DNA of 64,000 nucleotides from Salicibibacter cibarius (GTDB lineage Bacteria; Bacillota; Bacilli; Bacillales; Marinococcaceae). Both the position numbers and the translations under genes were made by a program. Numbering within the stretch: position 1 is the first letter of the stretch; the number at the start of each line of letters is the position of its first letter. This document shows, piece after piece, positions 16,860-25,266 of the stretch. Under the pieces are notes generated by a model. The model saw only the letters and a program-made list of their open reading frames with translations. It had not been told where the DNA came from and did not search any database. The stretch spans positions 2,604,001 to 2,668,000 of the forward strand of contig NZ_CP054705.1 in assembly GCF_016495725.1 (NCBI RefSeq). The letters are read 5' to 3'.

Positions 16860-18314
16860 CTAGTGAATATTCACCGCCTGATGCGCTTCACCACTCCCGA
16901 CAGCATGCTTAACCTCGCCGCAGCGCGCGGGTTTTGGAAATTGTTTATCCGGATTCATTAAGTTATTTGGATTAAACACATCACGCACCGCGAGCTGCCG
17001 GTCGATTTCCTCCTCCGTAAAGACGAGGCGCATGTCTTCTTTTTTCTCAATGCCGACGCCATGTTCACCCGTAATGGACCCACCCACGTCTGTGCAAGCC
17101 TCTAGCGTTTTCGTTCCCACCTCCAAAGCGAGATCGGTTTCGCCTTCATTTCGGGCATCAAACAGAATGAGCGGATGCAAATTTCCATCGCCGGCATGAA
17201 ACACATTCGCAATGCGCAAGCCCGACTCCGCACTGATTTCGGCGATTCGGGCCAACACTTCGGATAATCGGCTGCGCGGAATAACGCCATCTTGCACGAG
17301 ATAAGCAGGGGAAATCGCGCCCATCGCTCCGAACGCCGTTTTCCGGTTCGCCCACCACTTCCCTCGCTCGCGGTCATCTTGAGCTACTCTTATTTCTTTA
17401 ACGTTGTGGCGCTCACACACCTTTACCATCTCGTCAATTTGATCTTCAATCCCCGCGGCAATGCCGTCCACTTCCATGATCAGCACGGCTTTTAAGCCTT
17501 CCGGATGTCCGACAGGATTCGTCGCCCTTTCCACGCCTTGAATTGCAATTTCGTCCATCATTTCAATCGCCGCGGGGACGATACCGGCAGCGATAATGTC
17601 CGAGACCGCGTAGCTCGCGTCTTCGGCGGAATCAAAATAAGCCAGTGCCGTTTCTTTTGATTCCGGCTGTTTTAAAATGCGCACGGTAATCGAAGTGACA
17701 ATGCCAAGCGTCCCTTCCGAGCCTGTAAGAATCCCGAGCAGATCATAACCGGGCGCATCGGGCACGCCCCCGAGTTCAACGATTTCTCCGTCATGCATCA
17801 CCACTTCCAAGCCAAGCACATGGTTCGTCGTCACCCCGTATTTCAGGCAATGGGCGCCGCCGGCATTTTCCGCGACGTTGCCGCCGATCGTACAATTCGC
17901 CTGGCTTGACGGGTCCGGCGCGTAGTAAAAGCCTTTGTGTGTAATGGAATTGGTAAGCGCGAGATTAATATAGCCCGGTTGCACAACCGCTTCCCGATTA
18001 TCGTAATCGACGTGGAGCAACGCTTTCATTCGCACGAGGCTAATAATCACTTCGCCTCCGAAAGGAGTGGCGCCACCGCTTAAACCCGTGCCTGCTCCGC
18101 GGGGGATAAACGGAATCTCATGGGCATAGAGCCACTTCACGACATCGGACACCTCTTCGGTCGTCGCCGGAAAAACAACTGCAAGCGGCATCCCGCGAAA
18201 AACCGTTAAACCGTCACACTCATACGTAATCAAATCCGCATCCCGATGCAAAACTGCGTCTTCCCCGAGCAAACGCGTCATTTCCTCCACCAATGCCCTT
18301 TTCTGTTCAGTCAT
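16860..18314 (-). CDS. glcD: Glycolate oxidase subunit GlcD (FAD-linked oxidase)
   Basis: 484 residues from ATG 18314, which has GGAGGAGG upstream and overlaps the glcF stop by eight bases. The PCMH-type FAD domain is seen in FIPRGAGTGLSGGATPFGG, and the C-terminal FAD-linked oxidase domain ends with GGSITGEHGVGIEKKEDM, typical of GlcD and D-lactate dehydrogenases. With GlcE and GlcF it oxidises glycolate (or D-lactate) to glyoxylate (or pyruvate), passing electrons to the membrane chain. Third gene of the glcE-glcF-glcD operon. D-lactate is the alternative substrate. Confidence 0.87.
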   Translation of the reverse strand: MTEQKRALVEEMTRLLGEDAVLHRDADLITYECDGLTVFRGMPLAVVFPATTEEVSDVVKWLYAHEIPFIPRGAGTGLSGGATPFGGEVIISLVRMKALLHVDYDNREAVVQPGYINLALTNSITHKGFYYAPDPSSQANCTIGGNVAENAGGAHCLKYGVTTNHVLGLEVVMHDGEIVELGGVPDAPGYDLLGILTGSEGTLGIVTSITVRILKQPESKETALAYFDSAEDASYAVSDIIAAGIVPAAIEMMDEIAIQGVERATNPVGHPEGLKAVLIMEVDGIAAGIEDQIDEMVKVCERHNVKEIRVAQDDRERGKWWANRKTAFGAMGAISPAYLVQDGVIPRSRLSEVLARIAEISAESGLRIANVFHAGDGNLHPLILFDARNEGETDLALEVGTKTLEACTDVGGSITGEHGVGIEKKEDMRLVFTEEEIDRQLAVRDVFNPNNLMNPDKQFPKPARCGEVKHAVGSGEAHQAVNIH

Positions 18315-19662
18315 CGCTTTCAGCCTCCTCCCGTTCATACGCCCAATCCAAGAGCTGCATCGTGTGGACGATTCGCTCGTCACGTCCGTGCTTCTCGACA
18401 CCCATCGCCATTTGCAACATGCAGCCGGGGTTCCCCATCGATATCATTTCCACGTCATCCGGCACATCTTCCATCTTTCGATCAAGGAGACGCCCGGCCA
18501 TATCCGGGTGCGTGATGTTGTAGATACCCGCGCTCCCGCAACAACGATCCGCGTTCGGCAACGGCGCAAGCGCCACGCCCGGGATCGCTTCAACAATTTC
18601 CCTCGGCTCATCCCATACGCCCTGACCGTGCGCGAGATGGCATGCATCATGATACGTCACACGCTTGTTCAACGCCGCTTTCGGCGGCTCATACCCGTAA
18701 TCATATAAATATTTCGACACATCAAGCACTTTTTCCGAAAACTGTTCCGCTTTTTCCCTGTATTCGTCGTCGTTTTGCAAAAGCTCCGGATACTCTCGCA
18801 ACGCACAGCCGCATCCTGCCGCATTAACGACGACATGCTCCGCACCTGACTCCAAAAACGTATCAATGTTCTGGCGCGCGAGCCGCTTCCCCATCTCCCG
18901 ATCGCCAGCATGTACGTGCAGTGCGCCGCAACAATTTTGCTTCTTCGGAATCTCCACGTTGTGTCCATTTTTTGTCAGCACCCGCACGGTCGCTTCATTC
19001 ACATCGCTGTACATCACATCCATAATGCAGCCGGTAAACATCGATGCCGTGCCCTTCTCTTCTCCCTTCGCCGGAATCTTCTCCGGATGCGTTTTCAACA
19101 CCGGCCGCCCTACGTCCGGCATAATCCCTTCCATCGCGCCGAGATGATCGGGCAACACCTTCTTCGCCCCACTTTTACGAACCACCGTCTGCATGCCACT
19201 TTTTTGATAGATTTTCGTCAGCATGCCGAGCGCATGCAACCGTTTAGTATGCGGAAATACCCCGCGCAGGAAGAAACGACTCACGAAACCTTGCCACCCT
19301 GTGAGCGGCATCGCCTGCCGCACCTGCCCACGTGCCTCCTCGATGAGCGCGCCCACCTGCACACCCGCCGGACACGCCGTCTCGCACGCGCGACAATCCA
19401 GACACGTGAACATCGGATCTTCAAACGCTTCATCAATGCTAATTTTCCCTTCCGCTACCGCCACAATCGAATGAATTCGCCCCCGCGGCGACTGATGCTC
19501 ATGCCCAAGCTCCAAGTACGTCGGACACGCCTCCAAGCACATCCCGCAATGCACGCAAGCGGAAAATTTATCTTCATCAGGCGGATCCTCCCACAAATAA
19601 TTCCCCTTCGGCGGTTCATTCTTCGTCACGACCAAATCAGCCAACTTCGGTGCCGTCGACAT
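18307..19662 (-). CDS. glcF: Glycolate oxidase iron-sulfur subunit GlcF
   Basis: 451 residues. Two [4Fe-4S] ferredoxin motifs are visible near the N-terminus, ACVHCGMCLEACP and TCLDCRACETACP, followed by two CCG-type cysteine domains with NCCGALHVHAGD and DRCCGSAGIYN. This is the standard GlcF layout, an electron-transfer subunit attached to the membrane side of the complex. It starts one base after the glcE stop, with a G-rich binding site inside the glcE end, and its own end overlaps glcD, so the three genes are translationally coupled. Confidence 0.87.
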   Translation of the reverse strand: MSTAPKLADLVVTKNEPPKGNYLWEDPPDEDKFSACVHCGMCLEACPTYLELGHEHQSPRGRIHSIVAVAEGKISIDEAFEDPMFTCLDCRACETACPAGVQVGALIEEARGQVRQAMPLTGWQGFVSRFFLRGVFPHTKRLHALGMLTKIYQKSGMQTVVRKSGAKKVLPDHLGAMEGIMPDVGRPVLKTHPEKIPAKGEEKGTASMFTGCIMDVMYSDVNEATVRVLTKNGHNVEIPKKQNCCGALHVHAGDREMGKRLARQNIDTFLESGAEHVVVNAAGCGCALREYPELLQNDDEYREKAEQFSEKVLDVSKYLYDYGYEPPKAALNKRVTYHDACHLAHGQGVWDEPREIVEAIPGVALAPLPNADRCCGSAGIYNITHPDMAGRLLDRKMEDVPDDVEMISMGNPGCMLQMAMGVEKHGRDERIVHTMQLLDWAYEREEAESDD

Positions 19663-19663
19663 C

Positions 19664-20890
19664 TCAAATCCCCCCTACAAATCGTTTTGGATTCAAAACC
19701 CCATTCGGGTCAAGCTGCTCTTTAATACCTGTCAGAATGGAAAAATAACCCGGTGTCGCACCCCAAACACCGACAGTCGTGCGCATATCAAGGGGCGCGT
19801 GCGTCAAGATCGCGTAGCCCTTTGATTGTTCACTATAAGCCCGCAAGTCTTCAACAAAGGACTGGACGGCATCGCCACTGGCATATACACGACTAATCCC
19901 GTGGCCGGCACCACCGTGGGCATACACGTGTACATCCCGCCCTTCCTGCAATCGTTTACAATGATGGATATGATCGAGTACTTGCATGTTTTTGCTGCCG
20001 ACTTTCACATGAACAGCATCAGTAAAGGTAAGTTGGGCGAATGTTCGCCAAAATTCTTCGGCATCGTTATCACGAAAAACGGTGAGCTCCGCTCGGTCCG
20101 GCATATTCGCTTGGATCCATTTTTCCTGAACGTCTATCGCTTTTTTCACGTCTTCAAACGTGATGACCAAACTGTAGCCGTTTGTTTGAAACATGCGCTC
20201 AGTGAGATTTGGGTCCATATATTCCAAGGTAATCGGTTCCAGATGCGTATCCAATAATTCCGACACGAAAGGTTTGACGACGCGTGTCGCGTCTTCGTCC
20301 GGAAACGTAAGCACACACACGCTGCTGTGCGGTGAATAAGGGCGCAATTTCAAGGTGACTTCTGTGATGACTCCAAGCGTCCCCATCGAACCGACGAGCA
20401 ACTTGTTCATATCGTAACCGGCGACGTTTTTGACGACTTTTCCGCCTGATCTCAAGATCTCGCCGTTCGGATCGGCCACGCGCAAACCGATGACATGGTC
20501 CCGCGCAGAGCCATAAGCCATTCGTTTCGGACCACTGTCGTTAGCGGCCACCACCCCACCGATCGTAGCCAGCGTCGGATACGATGGATCGAGCGGCACC
20601 ATCTGCTGCTCCGCGCGCGCGGTTTCGTTGATTGTTTCCATCGTCGTACCTGCCTGAACCGTCATCGTCATGTCTCCCGGAGAATACTCGATCACTTGAT
20701 TCAGATTTTCCATGGATAATAGAACATCGGCCGTGCCACCTTCCCCGCCAAAGCCTTGTTTCGTTCCTCCGCCCACAGGGATCACCGTTTCATATCTGTC
20801 ATTGGCGCGCTTTAAAATGGCTGCAACTTCCTCGGGTGTGGACGGGCTAACACGCTGTCGTCCCTCATTCCCCAGCGTTTGCTGTTTCAT
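19664..20890 (-). CDS. glcE: Glycolate oxidase subunit GlcE (FAD-binding)
   Basis: 408 residues with a PCMH FAD-binding domain (TVIPVGGGTKQGFGGEGG, about 36-53, and VVAANDSGPKRMAYGSARDH) and a shorter C-terminal part than GlcD, as expected for GlcE. Start ATG preceded by AGGGGGAGG, overlapping the regulator gene by 26 bases. Second flavin subunit of the glycolate oxidase complex. The gene order regulator, glcE, glcF, glcD differs from the enterobacterial D-E-F order. Confidence 0.84.
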   Translation of the reverse strand: MKQQTLGNEGRQRVSPSTPEEVAAILKRANDRYETVIPVGGGTKQGFGGEGGTADVLLSMENLNQVIEYSPGDMTMTVQAGTTMETINETARAEQQMVPLDPSYPTLATIGGVVAANDSGPKRMAYGSARDHVIGLRVADPNGEILRSGGKVVKNVAGYDMNKLLVGSMGTLGVITEVTLKLRPYSPHSSVCVLTFPDEDATRVVKPFVSELLDTHLEPITLEYMDPNLTERMFQTNGYSLVITFEDVKKAIDVQEKWIQANMPDRAELTVFRDNDAEEFWRTFAQLTFTDAVHVKVGSKNMQVLDHIHHCKRLQEGRDVHVYAHGGAGHGISRVYASGDAVQSFVEDLRAYSEQSKGYAILTHAPLDMRTTVGVWGATPGYFSILTGIKEQLDPNGVLNPKRFVGGI

Positions 20891-21572
20891 AATCCTCCCC
20901 CTTCAGAGCTTGTTGTAGCAGCTCTTCGACATAGATTAAGTGCGTCTGCATGGATGCTTTCGCCGCTTCCGAATCTTGCTGTTTAATCGCTTCATAGATA
21001 CCCGCATGTTGCTCTTCGATTTTTTTTGCCACATCAGAATCTGCCGCGATCATGCGGTGGCAATCCATCAATGCTTTTTTCATATTTGCTGAAATCGCTT
21101 CCATTAAATGCTCAAACATATCATTGCCTGTTGCTTTTGCAAGCGTGATGTGGAAAAGATAATCCGCTTCCCATCCTTCTTCTGTTCCAATAGCCTTTTC
21201 CAAGGTAGCGAGGTGTTTCTCATCACGGTGCAGTGCCGCTTCTTCCGCGATGCCGATTTCCATCCACTTTCGCACCGTGTATACATCACGAATCGCCGCT
21301 TCATCGCTTAACGCGAAGGTGCCGAACGTCTGCCAGTTACTCGATTCAGACACAAACGTCCCTTCTCCCTGGACGACATTCACCATCCCCTTGCCTTTTA
21401 AAACCGTGATCGCATCCCGCACCGCCGATCGCCCGACCTGGAATTGTTCGCAAAGTTCCCGGACCGATTGCAGCTTCTCCCCCGTCGGAAGACTGCCGTC
21501 CACAATGGATTGTTCCAATTGCTCCGCCACTTGCTCGGAAATCTTCTTTGTTGTTATTTTTTGAATGTTCAT
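20865..21572 (-). CDS. FadR/GntR family regulator of the glycolate oxidase genes
   Basis: 235 residues. N-terminal winged helix (VRELCEQFQVGRSAVRDAI) and C-terminal FCD domain with FHITLAKATGN. First gene of the glc operon, overlapping glcE by 26 bases. By position it is the counterpart of GlcC or LldR, sensing glycolate or lactate. A perfect AGATAT-GTG-ATATCT dyad lies 22 bases before the start and is a good candidate for its operator. Confidence 0.83.
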   Translation of the reverse strand: MNIQKITTKKISEQVAEQLEQSIVDGSLPTGEKLQSVRELCEQFQVGRSAVRDAITVLKGKGMVNVVQGEGTFVSESSNWQTFGTFALSDEAAIRDVYTVRKWMEIGIAEEAALHRDEKHLATLEKAIGTEEGWEADYLFHITLAKATGNDMFEHLMEAISANMKKALMDCHRMIAADSDVAKKIEEQHAGIYEAIKQQDSEAAKASMQTHLIYVEELLQQALKGEDYETANAGE

Positions 21573-21593
21573 CCTGCCCGCCTCTCAGTTGTC

Positions 21594-21608
21594 AGATATG
21601 TGATATCT
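21594..21608. promoter_or_regulatory. AGATATGTGATATCT dyad, candidate operator
   Basis: Perfect 6-bp half-sites separated by GTG, located between the FadR-type regulator and the divergent tandem-AhpD gene, where it could control both. No second copy was noticed. Confidence 0.45.
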
Positions 21609-21702
21609 TATGGGTTGTTTTTTTATTATAGCCCAGATTATTCAGAAAAGAAAGAGGGTATAGCAATAAATGTATATAAATAATGGAAAGGAAGCGATCA
21701 CC

Positions 21703-22356
21703 TTGTTAGAAAGCTTATACGAACGTCCTTATTTTTCAAGACTGAATGAATTCTCCGACTTGGCCCCGGAGATGTTTAAGGAATTTATGACATTCAATGA
21801 AGGCGTCATGAAGCACGGCTCGCTTTCGTTGAAATTGAAAGAACTCGCTGCCGTGGCTGTTGCCCACGTCACAGGCTGCCCGTATTGCATCGAACTCCAT
21901 GTCAGCCAGCTAAAAGAAGCCGGCGGAAGCAAAGAAGAAATGAGCGAAGCGATTTTGATCGGAACGGCGCTAAAAGCAGGTTCCTCGGTGGCGCACGGGG
22001 TCAACGCCTTAAATGCGTACGACGACGTGAACGATGACACACTTTATAAACGCAGTTACTTCGATCGGCTCGGTGAATTGTCCAAGTTGCAACCGGACAT
22101 GTTTAAAGCCTTTGCCAATTTCGATCAACAAGCCATGAAACCAAGCACCATGAGCAAAAAAGACGCCGAACTCATCGCCGTCGCAGTCGCCCACACGACC
22201 GGTTGCCCTTACTGCATTGACTTACACACGAAAAATGCCAAAGAAAAAGGCGCCGAAAAAGAAGAAATCGCCGAAATCATCTTCGTCGCCACTGCCTTGA
22301 AAGCAGGATCCGTCCTCGCCCACGGGGTAAACGGATTGAACGCGTATGATCGGTAG
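21703..22356 (+). CDS. Tandem carboxymuconolactone decarboxylase/AhpD-like protein
   Basis: 217 residues from TTG 21703, chosen because AAGGAAG lies eight bases upstream; ATG 21670 would need a start with no binding site. Two repeats of one AhpD-like helical domain are plain: each has SRLNEFSDLAPEMFKEF-type sequence, then TGCPYCIELH or TGCPYCIDLH with a CxxC redox pair and a nearby His. Single-domain relatives are peroxide-related thiol enzymes or lyases. The fused pair resembles one half of the usual oligomer joined in one chain. Divergent from the glc operon. Confidence 0.82.
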   Translation: MLESLYERPYFSRLNEFSDLAPEMFKEFMTFNEGVMKHGSLSLKLKELAAVAVAHVTGCPYCIELHVSQLKEAGGSKEEMSEAILIGTALKAGSSVAHGVNALNAYDDVNDDTLYKRSYFDRLGELSKLQPDMFKAFANFDQQAMKPSTMSKKDAELIAVAVAHTTGCPYCIDLHTKNAKEKGAEKEEIAEIIFVATALKAGSVLAHGVNGLNAYDR

Positions 22357-22442
22357 GTGAGAAAGACGCCCGGGCTCAGTCCCGGGAGGTTCTCGATATA
22401 TGGGTAGACCATCCTGATAAAATGTCCCAACAAGTGAAAATG

Positions 22443-22492
22443 ACAGAATATCTGTGCAAAATAACAGAATAGGACGTAAAAGTGACAGAATA
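22443..22492 (+). repeat. Three short direct repeats, ACAGAATA, about 21 bp apart
   Basis: ACAGAATA occurs at 22443, 22464 and 22484, each within a wider AARTGACAGAATA context. It lies in the 566-bp gap after the tandem-AhpD gene, just before the 52-bp array. Confidence 0.5.
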
Positions 22493-22542
22493 AGTCGCGA
22501 AAACACTATATTACCTCTTGCCGAAACCAACTGTCGTATCCC

Positions 22543-22750
22543 TTGTCCCTCTCGGCGTAGCCCGACCTCCGTTTGAGGGATTACTTCGCTTCTCTTGTCC
22601 CTCTTGGCGCAGCTCGACCTCCGTTTAGGGGATTACTTCGCTTCTCTTGTTCCTCTCGGCGTAGCTCGACCCCCGCCTTGAGGGATTACTTCGCTTCTCT
22701 TGTTCCTCTCGGCGTAGCTCAACCTCCGTTTGAGGGATTACTTGTGACCA
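22543..22750. repeat. 52-bp tandem repeat array with GAGGGA/TCCCTC stems
   Basis: Four units begin at 22543, 22595, 22647 and 22700 (periods 52, 52, 53). Each contains TTACTTCGCTTCTCTTG between GAGGGA and TCCCTC arms, so each unit boundary can fold into a hairpin. The remaining part, CTCGGCGTAGCYCGACCTCCG, is well kept. A 106-codon open frame through it is a by-product of the repeats. The rest of the 22357-22922 gap has a CCCGGG hairpin (about 22371-22388) and no gene. Confidence 0.85.
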
Positions 22751-22922
22751 AAAATGTCTCCACCAAACGAAGGGAGCGCTACTTCCCAAATGGAGGGAAT
22801 AGATATTTTCGTGTCTCCGACTCATCGAAACGAGATTTCCCCCATAACCCCCTTTTCTTGCCCGCGCGCTGCATCATTATTATACTGGAGTAAGTGTCTG
22901 CACCAGGAAAGAAGGAATACGC

Positions 22923-24044
22923 ATGCCCTACATTATCTATTTTATTTTGTGTGGATTGGGCGGACTTTTGTTTTCATTTACGAATCTATCGATTGCATGG
23001 ATGATCGGCGCTTTGGTTGTCGGCAGCTTAGTAGCGATTTTCCAACCCGGCTTTCTCGACCTAAAACGCGCGGTCAACAAGGTACCCAAAAGTTGGCTTT
23101 GGCTCGGCCAAGGTATCCTCGGAATCCAACTCGGCCTCTATATTAATATGACGCTCATCGAAACACTCAGCAACTATTGGATCATCATTCTTTCCGTACT
23201 CGTGCTTTCTATTATTTTTGCGTTCATCACCGGTTTTTTTCTCTTTTATTTTACAAAAACGGATCTTTTATCAAGTTTTATCGCCACGGCCCCCGGCGGG
23301 GTTGCCGCGATGCCCGCTTACGCGCAAGAAGTTGATGCAAATGTGGCGGCTGTCAGTGTGACGCAAGTGCTCCGCGTCGTGCTCGTGATCAGTACCGTCC
23401 CGGTTTTATTATCTTTCAATGGCGGAAACGGGGGCGCTTCCGAAAATATCCAAAGCATCACGTATGAGGCCACCGTTTTGCCATTGTCTTTCGGCCAATT
23501 TGGATGGACGTTTCTATTGCTGGCACTGGCCCTTCTATTTGCCTTCACATCAAAAAAACTGAAAATCCCTGCCCCTTGGTTGCTCGGCGCAATGGTAACC
23601 GCGGCGGCCTTCAACCTCATTTCGGCGCAAGCATTGCCTGCAGCCACGCTTTGGTGGCCGGACTGGGCATTGCCCGTTGCCCAATTATTCTTAGGGGCAA
23701 GCATCGGGGCCAAGATGCAGAAGGATTTATTTCGAGACTCAAAAGCCGTGATCATTGTCGGCATCATCAGTTCCCTGGCGTTAATCGCAGCGCTCGCTGC
23801 TTTGTCCATCCTGGTCGCCTCACAAACACAACTGGATATGATCACATCGATCCTCGCGTTTTCACCCGGAGGCGTCGCCGAAATGGCCGCCACCGCAGTG
23901 GAATTAGACGCCGATTCAACCTTCGTCGTCGCTGTGCAAGTCATTCGGATCATGGCAGTGCTGCTCGTCCTGCCCCCAATGTTTCAACTGTTGCGCAAGT
24001 ATGTGTTGAAGGAAGGAAAAGAAAACCATGTGAAAAGCTCATGA
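22923..24044 (+). CDS. AbrB family integral membrane protein
   Basis: 373 residues, about ten membrane helices in two related halves. Each half carries the family signature: IATAPGGVAAMPAYAQEVDANVAAVSVTQVLRVV in the first (quoted in parts: ATAPGGVAAMPAYA and DANVAAV) and AFSPGGVAEMAATAVELDAD in the second. These AbrB-duplication proteins are named after a locus in Escherichia coli and are not the Bacillus transition-state regulator. Function is unknown; transport or membrane-based regulation is suggested for the family. Start preceded by GAAAGAAGGA. Monocistronic, with its own terminator. Confidence 0.8.
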   Translation: MPYIIYFILCGLGGLLFSFTNLSIAWMIGALVVGSLVAIFQPGFLDLKRAVNKVPKSWLWLGQGILGIQLGLYINMTLIETLSNYWIIILSVLVLSIIFAFITGFFLFYFTKTDLLSSFIATAPGGVAAMPAYAQEVDANVAAVSVTQVLRVVLVISTVPVLLSFNGGNGGASENIQSITYEATVLPLSFGQFGWTFLLLALALLFAFTSKKLKIPAPWLLGAMVTAAAFNLISAQALPAATLWWPDWALPVAQLFLGASIGAKMQKDLFRDSKAVIIVGIISSLALIAALAALSILVASQTQLDMITSILAFSPGGVAEMAATAVELDADSTFVVAVQVIRIMAVLLVLPPMFQLLRKYVLKEGKENHVKSS

Positions 24045-24080
24045 CTAGCGGGCATAAGTCTTTCACGTGGTTCGTTTAGG

Positions 24081-24122
24081 AAAAGGCTACGGTTCGGCGT
24101 TTACTCGAACCGTAGCCTTTTT
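24081..24122 (+). terminator. Rho-independent terminator
   Basis: Stem AAAAGGCTACGGTTCG with CGAACCGTAGCCTTTTT, loop of about nine bases, placed 36 bases after the AbrB-family gene. Confidence 0.88.
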
Positions 24123-24273
24123 CGTTACATGGAAAAGATACGCATATCGCAAACAAAAAAATTGTCACCGCATTTCGTCATGCTTGGCTTCTCCGCATCA
24201 CGCGCTTCTTCACTTTCCAAATTCAGCCTATGCAAGCAACATTTGTCCGTTTTCAATGATTCTTTTACCCAGA

Positions 24274-24412
24274 CTAAAACAATGAAATAAAGACAACATA
24301 ATGGTGAATTTTTAGGAATACCTTTGCATGTTCTGGACTCATTTTTATTTCGCCTAAATGTACATCACCATTAGGTGAATTGTCATTAAAATTGAAAGTA
24401 AAAACATAAGGA
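24274..24412 (-). pseudogene. 3' part of a small gene split by the IS200-like element (DUF3467-like fragment)
   Basis: The frame reads SPYVFTFNFNDNSPNG, then GDVHLGEIKMSPEHAKVFLKI and stops at 24274. The MSPEHAK block recalls DUF3467-type proteins. Joining it to 25060-25076 across the element restores one continuous 51-codon frame beginning at GTG 25076. The fragment was probably already short before the insertion. The rest of 24123-24273 holds no gene I can see. Confidence 0.45.
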
Positions 24413-24422
24413 CTTAAACGAC

Positions 24423-24494
24423 CCACCTGCTAAAGCAGGTGGATTTGGACATAAATTGTCCGCGACTGAAAGTCGCATTTCAGACTGAAGTCTG
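24423..24494 (-). repeat. Four consecutive small hairpins in the IS right end
   Basis: CCACCTGC-GCAGGTGG at 24423-24442, GGACA-TGTCC at 24447-24461, GCGACT-AGTCGC at 24461-24475 and CAGACT-GTCTG at 24481-24494. They fill the space between the element end and the transposase stop. The outermost is the expected recognition hairpin. The rest may form a structured transcript or be decayed end repeats. Confidence 0.55.
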
Positions 24495-24536
24495 CTGAAA
24501 GACCTTAAGCTCAAGCATACTGATTTTGACTGGAAC

Positions 24537-24968
24537 TCAATCATCAATCCTGAATATATCGTTCCTCTTCTCGCTCGTCTGGTTTTCGATATAATTTCTA
24601 ATGATTTCTTCCGTCACATTCCCTACTGTTGCACAAAAATATCCTCTCGCCCATAAGTGCTGGCCCCAATATCTTTTCTTCAGGGCGGGGAATTCGTCTT
24701 GGATTAACCTTGATGATCTCCCTTTGAGATATTGCAATATCTTACTCGGTGCTATGCTCGGCGGACATGACAATAATAAGTGAATATGGTCTTTCCCTAC
24801 ACTTCCTTGTAGTATCGTAATTCCTCTCGCTTCACATCCTTGTCTGATTAGTTCCCTTACTCGGTGGGCAATGTCGCCACGTAACACATGATATCTATAC
24901 TTTGTAACCCATATAATGTGGTATTTGATGTCATAGACCGCGTGGCCACTTCTTTTGTATTCATCCAT
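24537..24968 (-). CDS. tnpA: IS200/IS605 family transposase TnpA (Y1 HUH)
   Basis: 143 residues, normal size. The HUH metal-binding motif is DHIHLLLS with His61 and His63, and the catalytic tyrosine is Tyr126 in EEIIRNYIENQ. N-terminal VYDIKYHIIWVTKYR is typical. These enzymes move single-stranded element copies and leave no target duplication. All key residues are present, so the copy may be active. No tnpB accompanies it. Confidence 0.92.
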   Translation of the reverse strand: MDEYKRSGHAVYDIKYHIIWVTKYRYHVLRGDIAHRVRELIRQGCEARGITILQGSVGKDHIHLLLSCPPSIAPSKILQYLKGRSSRLIQDEFPALKKRYWGQHLWARGYFCATVGNVTEEIIRNYIENQTSEKRNDIFRIDD

Positions 24969-25266
24969 ACTCTCACCTCGGTTTAAGTATGGACATTCAA
25001 AGGCAAGGCTAAAAGCTTATACCGTCTAAAGACGGTGGAGTTAGACCACGCTTCTATAACTTAAAGAAACATCCACTTAATTTATCGCTGTTTTCTTGCA
25101 TAATCCCCTGTTATATTTCGACAAAAGATCCTAAAGTCCTGCAAAAAATAAAAATCCCTATACATTAAAGAATAGATGGAAATCGATACCTCGAATTATA
25201 TTCAATTATTTTCACAGATACATTATAATACCACTATACATTCCTGCGATAATGGTGGTGAAAAAC

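Larger units (their letters stand above)
24413..25059 (-). mobile_element. IS200-like element (IS200/IS605 family), about 647 bp
   Basis: Contains only a Y1 transposase gene. Subterminal hairpins with the family look are at 24423-24442 (CCACCTGC-TAAA-GCAGGTGG) and 25021-25035 (CCGTC-TAAA-GACGG). I set the ends by three facts: read on the minus strand, CTTTAAG precedes the left end and GTTTAAG closes the right end, consistent with a TTTAAG-like target; no target duplication is needed, as in this family; and removal restores an open frame in the flanks. Ends are inferred, not proven. Confidence 0.75.

Noticed and set aside
22543-22750. The repeat array as a CRISPR array
   Set aside because: The whole 52-bp unit is repeated, with no unique spacers of constant length between identical repeats, and no cas genes are in the window.
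22573-22893. A 106-codon plus-strand ORF across the 22.5-kb array
   Set aside because: Its protein is only a translation of the DNA repeat (repeating DYFASLVPLG units), has no ribosome binding site and changes composition sharply outside the array.
23504-24079. A 191-codon ORF overlapping the AbrB-family membrane gene
   Set aside because: Same strand but a different frame within a clear family member; low-complexity His/Arg-rich translation and no binding site.
24537-24968. The TnpA as a REP-associated transposase responsible for the 52-bp hairpins
   Set aside because: Its own end hairpins do not match any array stem, and the element has classic IS200 ends. A link remains possible but is unsupported.
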